Source: Pempheris klunzingeri (taxonomy: Eukaryota; Chordata; Actinopteri; Acropomatiformes; Pempheridae). Taken from it: a stretch of 64,000 bases of DNA. Shown here in pieces: positions 37,865 to 50,800 of this stretch (its first letter is position 1; each line of letters begins with the position of its first letter). Under the pieces are notes generated by a model that was not told where the DNA came from, searched no databases, and saw only the letters and a program-made list of their open reading frames with translations. The DNA is taken from assembly GCF_042242105.1 (NCBI RefSeq), contig NC_092026.1:20060191-20124190 (forward strand), in the 5' to 3' direction. Both the position numbers and the translations under genes were made by a program.

Positions 37865-37895
<31 letters not shown>

Positions 37896-40800
37896 TTAAC
37901 AAATGTACAACATGTTCTGCCAGGTGTTCTGGTTGAATAGTGTCATAAAATCATGTAGGCGGATCAGACTTAATGTCAATTTGTGAGCATAAATATGTCA
38001 AGCTGATGAAAAATTGAATTGAAACACTCCTCCTCTGACCCAGAGCAAAACAAAAAGGCCTGACCTGACCCTGGTCATGTTGTGTTAGGTGAAGTTTGCT
38101 ATTATCTACCTGCTATTAAATTTGTGTTGAGGTATTAGCAGTCAAGCAGGATAGGTAACTTATTTTAGAAGCATTTTTTGTTATATTTGTTGAAATCCTC
38201 ATCGCCGCCTGACAGCAATCATTACATGAAACAGTTTGACAACAAAAAGAATAAAAATCCATTATCTGTGGCTGTCACAGGCCTGTAATAAGGCAGTCCT
38301 GCCCGTCTACCTACATACCTGCTACCTGTGCACAAAATTATTGGAAAGGCTTATTACTGGCCTGCGACAGCCACAAATACTGGCAAAGCTTAATTTATTG
38401 ATTGCTGTCTAGCTGTTAATAGAATTTCAACGAATATAACCAAAAAAACTTTCTAAAATAAGTTACCTACTCTGCATTTAACGAAAACGTCAGTTTGAGT
38501 CAATTTTTGGGTCAGTCTGCCTCTGTAACGTTAATATGAATGTTTTTCACTCAAAATTACCCTCCTGCTCTGTGTGTGCCCTCCAGTTTACACATAATTG
38601 CAGTTTTAAATTGTTCTAAACGAAGAATGACTGCTGTCTTACCTTTTTAATAAATTTTAAAAAAATTTTCAGATAGTCTGTATAATGATTCTCACTCTCT
38701 AATCCTTAAAGTTCAAGTAGCTTTTGCTCTGTTTAGATGGAGGGCGACATTGTCAGACTAGATTTTGCATCTCGAATATTGGTGCCTTCTCACTAAGGAA
38801 AAAAAATACAGGTGTGGCTATATTATGTGAATTATTCACATACCCACATACACATGCATTGATATACAGGAAATAAAAAATGTTATCATTTGTTTAAGAC
38901 ATTTCAACTCTGTTCCTGAAAAGAGAAAACAGTCCCTTCATTGTGCTACTACAGCATTAAAAAAAAAAAGTGTGCTGACAGTATCCTTCTGTTATCAAAA
39001 CACTAAAGTTGAGAATGTGAACTGTACAGCCTGCTGTTAATGTCATTGCCAGACGTGTGAGTTAATAAATATCCCTGCGCCTGGTAAGAGGAGGAGGAGG
39101 AGGAGGAGGAGGGAGAACACACTCCTGCCAGTTACAAATAGCTGTGATAGAAAGGAACAAAAAAACATTGTAGCAGAGAGCAGACATGGACAAGGTGATG
39201 ATCGCATGCTGGAATAAACGTTTTCTGACCTCATATGTTTTCTTTTTATGGATATTTAAAGTAAGCGGCACCAGACATCCTGGCATCCTTTATCTTGACA
39301 TGCTCCCAAAGTGTCATAATGAGTGGCAGTGCAGTTAAAACAATAACAAGGGCCTAATGGTGAATAATACCTAAAAATCTGGGTTAACAGATGCGTTAAA
39401 TCAATCAAATATGATACACATAAAAAAATATTGGAGCTATCATGTAGCCTTCAGAGTCATGTACAGTATTTTTGTCTTGGGGTTACAATAAGTGGCCAAA
39501 AGGTTATGTTGATGAAGCCTCAGAAAGTTCCCCATATCATTGTGTTGCCACTAGGGGGCAGAAAAAGCATCAAAACATGCTAACAAACACAGCTGGCTAA
39601 CACACAAAGAAACAACCGACTAGTTACACATCGGCAGACACAGAACAACATCTAAACATCTAAGCAGGCCCTGGCCATTATGTTCATGTAAAGCAGTATT
39701 GAGTGGAGAACTCCTTACAGATTGGTGGGTATCTTTTCTGCCAGGCCAAAGTCTCCCACCACTGCTGTGTAGCCGTTGTCATCACATTTAATCAGACAGT
39801 TCTGTGAATACAGAAAAACATTATCGTTACTGTTACGACTAGTTGAGGAAGTTGTGACACTAGTTGTGAGAATAAACTGTTTGTGGCACAGCAATATCAG
39901 CCAGACCTCAACTTCCTGAATGAATTTAAGCCCTCAGTGTTACTTTACTCTATATTTCTCACTCTCTGTACGGCAGAAAATGGGAACTAACAGGACATTT
40001 TAATACGCTTTGCTATGACTCTTCCTCTTCACCCTATTGTTTGTAATTCTACTAGTTGCAATAGTCATTATTGCTACCCTGGCAGCTATAGTTGGAGTAA
40101 AAAATTATACTAAAACAACTAAATATCGTACTGAACAGCACTAAAACATCATCATTTTTACAACCCTGTGAAACACAACAGTTGGCTGATTGTTAATTCC
40201 ATTTATACAAATCGTTCTACTTGGAAAACCAAGCATGAAGTTACACTTGGAAGGAAATAGTGCTCAGAACAAGTACATAGCATTAATCAATTAACAGAGA
40301 AAGTTGGGTTTGCTCATTGAACTTCATGACTCAGGTGTGAGTCATAAGCAAATGGACTTTGTATTAATTAGAGGAACAATAATCTGCATGGGTATGGCCA
40401 CAGAATTTAACCCTTAGAGGCAACTAGAACACTATAGTCTACTTGCTTGCTTTTCTTTTCCAATATCAGTCTTCACTTTACCTTCACCTAAATTCCTCTG
40501 TGCACTGGGCACATCTTCTGCAGATGAACAACTTTAAGCTTAGACAGGAAATGAATATGAATTAACAGCAGAGTGCATGCTGTCCCTGTACCCCACCACT
40601 TCCAAGCCAACATGGCTCTGAGTCAAGCTGGAAAACAACTAGAAGCTGCCTGGTACAGATTATCACATCTGACTGTCACACTGTGTTCTTTATAGAGAGG
40701 TTAGCAGATCTAGGAGTAAAAGAGCAGATCAGTGTGTCAGGACACCCAAAGTTTTTAATATTTGTTGCGTCTTCAACATCTAAACCAAGTCATATGCACA

Positions 40801-43800
40801 GTGGTTGCCTCACTGAATTCTGACAATTATATACTGTGTACAACAGTACACAGCTGCCTGCATCATATCTAATGCACAGGAAACGCGACAGGCCACAAGA
40901 AGAAAGCCTGCAGTTCTATCTTTAGCTATGGTTTCTCCTCTTAATGACCAATTAGCCTGTCTACCTAACCTTGGAGGTGAGGTCCCGGTGGAATATGCCT
41001 TTGGAGTGTAAGTAGGCCAGACCGCTGGCGAGCTCACAGGCCAGTTTCACCCTTGTGGGCCAACTCAGGTGCTTGTTGCTGTCAAGTAGCTGCTCCAGGT
41101 TTCCACCATTGATGTACTAGAGAAAGACAAAGAGAGACAAAAACAGATAAGTAGGTGAATATTAACAAAACACTGACACACATGGAAAGCAACACAAGCT
41201 ATTACATTTTATGGGAATATACATTATATTTATGCGCATCAGAACAGAATTGAATTGCTGTGCTCTAAATAGCGAAATGTACCTGTTTGGCATTATGCTC
41301 ATAATATCAGTAAGCTGGGGAGAAGTCAAACAACTTCTCACCGGAATTAAAAGTCTTAACTCAGTTAGTGTGAACACTCTAATCATAGCAGTGTAACACT
41401 TCGTTGCCAGTGATAGATTCATTTGTCAATTGGTGTACTTACTAGCAGGCTTGTTATGTCATTAAAACATTCAGACACACTTAAAGCTACATATATCATA
41501 CTGACTCACTATGTTACACAAACCGGCTGTCTGCCCAGCTGGCTCACAGAGTGGATGACTGACCGACTGGTGGGTTGTTTGGGGTACAGACGGCCTGCCT
41601 GGAGGCTAACTGGTGTATCGACCAACTGGCTGGATAAAATCTGGCCGGCAGCCTGCTCAACTGGCTGACAGAACCGCTACTTTCCTACGTGCATGAATGT
41701 GGACCATCTGACCATTGTGCAGGCTGAAGAGTGGGCAGCCAACAGGACCAATCAGCTCAGTGGGTTTAAAAGTATCCGGGGTCCTTCACTCTGTCTGTCA
41801 GCTTTGATCCAGAGGAACTTGTCTGACCTTGCTGCTTGCATGCAAACACACAGACACACTAATCCCATGTCACATATCACGGACAACGGAGGTTAACTAG
41901 ATAGAGCTGAGATGGGATAAAGAGGTGGTCTAGTTTAGTGGTAGTTATTGGTTTGCCTGACAGGCACAGAATTAGGACAGATTGGGCTGATGGTGAGGGG
42001 AGGAGGAAGCCTCTACTTCTTCACGCAACCAAATAAAACACATTTCTCATCAGAATTGTTGGCCATAAATGTAACAATGAATGTATGTCCTGAATTAATC
42101 TTGGCAAAATGTAGCATAACCAAGACACTTATAATGTCAGATTGTGTTTTATCAATTCAGTGAGCTGTTTTCCAACAACTAATGTCATTATTTCTCTAAG
42201 GTTTTAATGATTTTTTAAATCTTAAATGCCGTAATGGCTCAGCGTCCAAAAGACAATGACGATATTAAAAAGATTGAGTTTTCAATCTGTGACTTTTTAA
42301 AGAAGGTATCTCTCTACATTTGGTATTTAATTTAAAGTATAAGAAATAGAAAATAGACGTGAAAAATCGCTCGCTCGATGCTAAACAGAGTCACTTTGGA
42401 TTAGATTGCTAATATGGAAAACCTGCTTTGCCAACCAAGTTAACTCACTGTGAAACAGCTCAGAAAGTCAATGTAGGAATGTTGTGTCATTTTTTATCTA
42501 TTTTTTGGATCATTTTCAGCCTGGGACTCTATTCACATTCATTCATTCTTTCTTTGTCTTTGGATCCCAAAGAGTGAAACATCAGTCAGTTGCATGTCTT
42601 TCTTTAATTTCAGTAAACAACAGTCACATAAAATTGTCTTTTAGAGCTCAGAGCACAAAGGTTTATTCCTGTTATTCCAAAAAGGTCTGAGAGCAGGACT
42701 CATGAAATAAAAATATAAAGCAATGCTTTTGCACCCCAATTAAAGACTGCAGAGGATTACAGTATTTGACCAACAAATTCCTTAATAGCCACAGAGTTCA
42801 ACATCTGTTGTCTGCCTGGTTGGGCTTTGGGGGGAGAGGGATACAAGAGGGGAAACCTCCACTGGACACAAGTAAAACTCAGACTAATCCCACTTCTTTC
42901 TTTTATCATCTCATTTAAGATCTAGACAGCTCCAACCCATTTTATTCTCACACTGAATATGTAGCGAGTATAAACTGTGCCTGCAAATCACAAGAGTCGA
43001 CCTGCTGTGTCAACTAAAAGTAACTGGGGGGGGGGGGACTAAGTCACATTCAAAAAGCCTCTTATTCAGCCGTGGTATTTTGCCTGGAATTTGCTTTATC
43101 CTATTTGTGGAGATACTGATATACCGCAGTAATTACTTGACATAGCACATGTTTGAGCCATAAATGTCCCTCACTGTGATCATGGATAATGCAGAGTGCT
43201 GAGGAAATGAGAAACACACTGCTGGTTAAAACTGTTGTGGAAACTGCTCTGCTACACTGTCCATGTTTTGGGTTAAAAACCCTGGAAAGACTCAAACAAA
43301 AGAATCCTTGTTTGCTGCTGAGAGCAGCTTCAAACAGCAATATAATCCTGCCATGGGTCATGATTTACCATTAGCCCAGATTATGACTGCAGAAGCGTTT
43401 CCTATAAGGTGCATTAAATTGTTTCCTAAATGTCGAACTTTTAATGTGAAGGTGAAGACCGTGTTATCAACATTATGTTGCTGCTGCGGTTTACATTCCC
43501 TCAAGCACAAATTCAATGAATACACTACAGAATTAACAATAACATGTAGGTATATGTCTATATAAATAACTGTATACATTCATTTATTTCATTCTTTTTA
43601 TTGTATCTTTTTCTATTCTTAATCTAGTTAGCTACCACTTTCATTTTATTGTGCAACCCTGTGCAGTAAAATGACAAATAAATGACCTTAATACCTTGAT
43701 TAAGACTCAGAGCAGAAACAAAACAAGGCTTGGTGCTCGAGATTAGTGGTTCCCTGAGAGGGAGCCGCAGCACCCTGGGGTGCCTTTAGAATGGGAAAAA

Positions 43801-44917
43801 TGCTGCAAAATGTATCAGAACATTGTTCATTTATTGTGCGTTCTTCATAACGTTTCATCACATTTTAGAATAATTTTTACATTAAGTACATTTTAAACAT
43901 ATCTGAACATTAAAAAAAGCAATAAATATCAAATCCAATGTATTAAAAACTGTTTAACGTGCAGTTATGTCGCAGATAATGACATGCCAACTCACGGTTG
44001 CCTGTCGTCATTGTAACGCACAATGCTTTCCGGCTCAGGAGTTTTTCAGGAACGCAGTTGTCCTAAAAATAGCGACTGTCAGAGCAAGTGATGCATTGCG
44101 TGTTCGCCACATCCTTTATGAGTGATTTGGCTCTGTCATCCCTGGTACCAATAGGAAATCTGTATACACATGCGCATGTTCTCACAGGGGCTGGGTAGCT
44201 CAGGGTACCATAGCAATAGATGTCCATTTAAGGGGTGCCAAGGTAAAAAAGTTTGGGAGCCACTGCTTTAGATTATTCTCTACATCTCCCAGAGTCTTTA
44301 GAGGCCAATGCTCACATACCTGTTGGTTGTAAGTGTTCGTCAGCCCTCAGTGGCTACTATAACTATAATTATAACTATATTTGGTCTCTAAACGAGACAT
44401 GTAAAAATCAAAGGGAAAACATGTCCAAACTAAACTAACAGTGAAAGGCAACAAAAAGTTTATCTATTTAAAAAATACCTCAAACGCCTTCACAGTTCTT
44501 AACTTTGGCTGTTCTTGATGCCATCATCACTCACAGAAAGCTACAGATTCTCATCTTGTGTTGAGGAGGAAAGTGTTTCAAGCAGTTTTCTTTTGCCTAT
44601 TTTTTGTTTTCTTTGCTGTTATTTGTGAGTTTGCATGTGTCTGTGCGTGAGAGACAGCGAGTTTCTCGAAGTAGCTCGGGGCCACGCAGTAACTTAATTC
44701 TCCATTTCCTCTGAGCATGGCCTCATAGTGGGGGTCAGGTAACAAAACAGCTTGAGTGTGCTTCCAGGGCCAGAGCATTCAGTTTGGTCCTGACACGACA
44801 CAACAGGATCTGTTTACCCTGCAGCAGGAAAATAAGACCTACCACAGCGTGCATGTATGTATATTCATAGCATGTCTTACAATGCATGGGTTCATTTTGC
44901 AACACACACAAGCGTGG

Positions 44918-44949
<32 letters not shown>

Positions 44950-47840
44950 ATAACTTTGGTTTCTCAAGATGTGTTCACTTCCACAACTGCAGTAAGCTGG
45001 TGTTTGTCTTAGCCAAGCATACAATAAGCACATTCACTGTGCAATGCAGTAGTGTAATGAAGTACATGTGTGCACGCCTGGAAGCATCCTTAACAGTGTA
45101 TGCTTTCTTCAGAGTGGGATGAATCGAGTGTTTTGTGCAATTTGTAACACGTTTACAAAGATGCATCTTAAGTCACTGGTTCAACTGTTCAAGTGTGTGT
45201 CTCCATGCACATGTGCATTTGTGCTTCTGTCATAAATGTGCATTTTTGTGCAGTTTGTGCGTGAATACAATAACTGCAGGACGTAGAACTGTCATAATCT
45301 CACGGTTTAGGGCATCAAACTAATACAATGATGTTAACATTCTTGAATAAAGCAAATAAAGAAATACGTTTGTGCATCAACAGCAGGGAAACATTGCAAG
45401 AAATAAGAGCTGCATTATTTCAATTATCTACCAATTAGTCTTTGGTCAATAAAGAGGCAGAAAATGACAAATGAAATTAGAGCCCAGGATGACATCTTCA
45501 TATCGCTTTTGTTCTCTGATCAACAGTCCAAAACTGTTTACAATAGCTTACAATGATGCAAGAAGGAAACGAGTGATTTCTCTATATGAATCAAACAATT
45601 AATTGATTCACTTTGTTTTCAGTTAATCGAACAATCATTTCCGCTCTACCAGAAATTCTATGTATTCAAACAAAATTCTCATATCTCACATAGTAGTTAT
45701 TACCAAACCAAACCTTATTCTCTGTGAATGTAGAAGGATTATACTTCAGGTTGTACGTTTGTGAGAATTAGGCCTGACCTTCTGTATCAACAAGCCTTTT
45801 TTTTTTTACAGAGGAGCTAAATATATCAACTGCTTATCAAGCATTTTCCATGTCTAATTAATGATTATCACTAAGTTATCTGTCCCTCTCACTCTCTCCA
45901 ACACACACAGACACTCACACAAACATGAACATACGCAGGTTAAATATAGGCTTCACGCAGCCAGAAAATCTTGCTCACTGTAACCCTAATGGTGTATGTC
46001 CTAACATTAAGCATCTCTGGAAGATTTTATTAGCTGCCTGTATCAAATTCTCCTTCCCTCTTTTCTCTCTCTCTCTCTCTCTCTTACACAGACACACAAA
46101 CACACAGCCTAAGTGTTAAGAACATTCAGCTCTTGGTTTTCCACACTTACAGACTAGTGTGCTTCTGTGTTGTACTTGTGGATAATAGGAGGTTCAACTG
46201 TAGGGAACAGTAGGAATATGGCTGCATCAGTTGTCACATTCACGTGAAGACACAGGAAGTGCTACAGCATAAGCACACCTGTGCATTACCTTTCATCAGT
46301 AGAGACACTTTGATCTCACATAGCATTGGCTTGCACATAAGCTGTAATGTGAAATTGTTTGTTTTCCTACCTCTGTCAGAGCGTGGAGCTGACCCTCATG
46401 GACACACACTCCCTTGAACCTGCAAAAACCACAAAAGAGATGCAAGATACAGTTCAACATGAGGACATTTGACATCTTACACATTTTCATAATATAAATA
46501 TAATTTGAAGAAAAGCCCAGTACATAAAGATTTTAGTTACTCTTAATTCGAGTACTTGCTCTAAATGGTCATATAAATTAAAAATCTATCTTTTTGTGAC
46601 AGAATTTTCATTGGTTTACCAAAAAAAGACAGGGGGGGGGGCTCTGCAAATTTATGCTGTGCACTTGAGAGAGAAGATATCTCCTCTTTTGCCAAAACAG
46701 CCATGTACACCTCGCTTAAAAAAAATATAAATAGAGGACTGGACTATTTTTACGTGTGCAAATGCACCACATAGGTACCCATTTCTTTTTGTGGAAGTGT
46801 AGTGTTGAAGCAGCTGCTAAGCAGAAGGCTGAGAGATTGTTGGCTAACTTTTACCATGAGTTTTTCAAAATGCGATAATCAAACAAGTTTTACTGATAAA
46901 ATGTTACTAATAGTTGGAAATTTTACTGTGGTTTATTGTGAAAGTGGTACCTGTTTCATCCCTATTTGCATAACAGATCTACATCAATTCACTTAGGTAA
47001 CTGCATATACATCATAAATATACATGAATTTACATTCACATAAATTAAATGGAATGAAATACAAACACAAATGGTGTGAATAAGAATGTATATCCAGGAC
47101 AAACCAAGAAAAGCACATTGCCATGCCCTCACCAAAACTCAAGTAATCATGTGTGGAAAATATGGAAACAAAACACTTGCATGACCTTCTCTGCTGTGAA
47201 TAAACAGAGAAAGGAGGAAGAATAGTTCAGAAAAGATTAAGATTCCAGCAGGCAAGACCAGACAAGTGATAACTGCGAGACAGTCTGTTAACAAGAGGAA
47301 AATAACAGCTCACTTGCTTTACCTGCATTCCATCCATTTCTCCCTCTACCTATCAATTTCTACATTCTTAACAGAGGGTTAATCTTCCACACTGCTCTTT
47401 CACCTGTGTGTTTTTCCACTATGGCTCACTGAATGCCACTATGTTTAAAAAAACCTTTCATCTCCAAGTGCTCAACTTTCCAGCAATAGAAAAAAAAACT
47501 GCCTTGTTTTAGCTTCAAGACAACACATTTTTTACTTGGGTTGGATGGGTTTTTAGGATTTGTCACAAGCTTAAGAGGTTAGAAAATGTCCTTAACCCAG
47601 AAAGCACTGTGAACCCCTTCAAATAAAATGAAACAATGTGTGTGTGCAGAGGAACATATGAACCAACTTTGTTCACGAGCAGAGTTGAAGCCCTCGTAAT
47701 TCTGAAGGCAATGAAAAGGTCAACTTTGTGGGTCCTTGTTGGATTTTAGCTAACAATGACCCCCTCAGTGTGTGCTTGTTAACACACAGACACATTCACA
47801 CAATCCACTAGGCATGCTCAACAAAGATGGCATTGTAAAA

Positions 47841-47887
<47 letters not shown>

Positions 47888-50800
47888 ATGCATGTATGTG
47901 CACGTTCATAGACACGCACTCTCCCACTCAGGAGCCCACAACAGAACGTGAACTCACCAGAAAATGTTTACTACAGAGAGACGAACAACAAATACTATTC
48001 TAGAGCACCGTAGTCTTTGTAAACTGCATGGATTCGAATATTCAGTCTACTGACTTTACCTTTTCCTGTCATAAAACCCAAGGCAAGGCAAGTTTATTTA
48101 CATAGCGCAGTTTAAATACAGACAATAAAATAAAAAAGGCAAATAAAGTTAATGAGTAAAAACAGCCACAAAAAACAGCATTAGTGTAGTGAAAGCGTAG
48201 CGATAAGCTGCACTAAATTCAATTAAGGGCACAAAATGTAGCCGAGAAATTAATCCATAACAGCCACTGGCAAACGGAGAATTTTCATTCATTTATTCTA
48301 TAAATAACTAGACTAGGTCCGTGTAAAGAATTAAGAACAGGGGTAATGTGCTCAGTTTTTGTTATAACTGACCAATAACACAAATGGACAATTAAAGACT
48401 AGAGTTCAAAGACAGACTAAAAAAGACCTTTACATCCAATGTATGTGCAATTCGCTGCTGTCAAAAGGCTTGTGCATTCTGGAAAACTCTCTTCTCTTGA
48501 TTGTATTAAAAGCTTACAATGTCATGAGCTCAATTACTTAATGCAGGCGAATACAACAGAAATACACAATGTTGCATCTTTCACTGGTGTGGGTTTTAAG
48601 ATATTTTGTTTGAGTAAAGATTAGACCGTCAGTGCGTTGGTTGTTGTGAAAGAAAAGCCAGTCACTGTCTACACTGCATGATGTCCCTACACCATGTTAT
48701 TGTGGCTGGCCAGCTCATAAAAATAGTTTATATTGTGCAATTTCTCTAAAATTCATTTGCTGTTGATGGTGTCTGCTAAAAGGATCACTGCAGTATTTTT
48801 AAACCTGGGCTCTATTTTTGCATATTTTGAGTTCGAAATGACTGGTAGGCACAAAAACTTTTGGAATTGGTCCAGGAGATCATCTCTGCCAGCAGCAATG
48901 AGCTGTAATGGATACAAAGTAAATCTTCAGGGCAATTACCGCCTGATCAAAGTATGTCCACTGACATGCTTAGGTTGTTATTCAAAGGGTCTGGCATAAT
49001 TACAGAAAGGATCCCTAAAGAGATAGACCAGTAAGATCCTTTTTGTTTAACCAGAAATAACCAATGTATTTTGCTACTCATACCCACTATCATCATCGTC
49101 ATTTTAACTTGCAGAGCACAGGAGTGACTGGTCTACTGTTGCCTTTATTGGTTGGTGTTTTACACAAATATTGCGCAGGGTCTGAACTAACCCTTTAAGA
49201 TACCACAGTCACACAATAACACAAACAAACGAGCTGAGTGAGAAAGCAGTTGACCAGCAACTCCTGTGTAAAATTACTGTTTTTATCAATGTAGTCTGGT
49301 GGTCTTGAACCGAGTGATATAACAGCTATTTCCGGCTAAACAAAAAGGACCTTATAGGTCTATCCCTGCAGGGATCCTTTCTGAAACGTTGTCAGACACT
49401 TTTAAAAAAACAACCTGGAGGTTGTGAGTGACTAAAACAAGCACTTTTAGTGGACATACTTTGATCTGGTGCAATTGCCCCAAAGGATTGCATTACAACC
49501 ATTGTAGCTTGTTCTAACCGCACATTCCCAGCTGCCGCGTCTGGCAATCTAATGGATCAATACAAAAAGTTTTTGTATTGAGCTGTCATTTCGAACGCAA
49601 AATATGCATAAATAGGGCGCAGGTTTAAAAATTCTGTTATGCTGTAAGTCAAAGTGGTATAGCGAGGACGACAGAACCAGGTCTAAAGAGTTTACACACG
49701 GTATCATGCCTTGCCCACTTTGTCTGACTAATCATTGATCAGAATCTCTAAAAAATTAACCTGATTGCTCATAGCCTTGTCATGTTCACTTGTGACAGAA
49801 AGGGTCCTCCTCGCTTTTTGCCTCTAGGCAGCTGCTGTAGCTCTAACAGGAGCTGGCAGTTTAGAAAATCCAATGTTAATAGGCTCTGCGTTTGACACAG
49901 TTTCTAGCCAACCCCAAAGGAAGCAGGTCACAACCACAGACTACATGACCAAATGACAGAGAAGTAGACATAGAGGCAGATAGCAACGTGATATATATTT
50001 AATAACCAAAAGTAGCAGGTGTTGTGAGAAATGACTAAAATAATGCGTGATGTTGAGCGGAAATACTGAGGATTTACTCTTTATTTATTATTAGCAGTTA
50101 CTGAGTGACCTAAACTCTTAAGCCTTAAAATAAGCCTACTTATTTATTTACTAATTTATGAAAACAAGCTGATTCCAAGTTATTAACGGCATCGTTTTGT
50201 TGAATCTGTTATAATGAACTGATACATAACAGGCCCTTCGGATTAGACCTTCAAACATGCAAAAAGGAAATCACTACCAGTAATCGGTTTCTTACACCAG
50301 GGCTAAATCACATTTTACAAAGCAGCTGATGTTACGTGATAATTCAATAATCCGATAGAACAACAAAGCAGAAAATATTGTTATTTATTTATTTATTTAT
50401 ATAGTTGTTTTCTGATGGTTCTTTCTCATAGAACGAACTCAGTTCAAAACTTAGATTAAACGTTGTAGTTACGCCCATGGATACACTTAGTTAGTCAGTT
50501 ATTCGGTTACCAACCTGAGTATGTTTGGATGGGAAAGACGGTTCATTAGTTGGACCTCTCTCAACATGTTAGCTCTGTTGCTGCTGAGCTTATTCATCTT
50601 CAGAGCCATAATTTGGTCTGAGGCTCGATGACGCACCTGTAAAACAGAAAATTATGCCACGTTATAACATGTTGCAAAGTCAGTGTACAACTAAACAGGC
50701 TAAATCCCAACTTCTGCACTGTATTAACTATATTCTGGTGGCTGCAAAAACACAGCTTATTTAAAACTTGGCATTAGCATGTATTTTTCATAAATTTCAG

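Noticed and set aside
41515-41670. Runs of CTGGCTG and GACTGACCGACTGG-like motifs suggesting a tandem repeat
   Set aside because: The spacing and sequence are too irregular to define a unit by eye.
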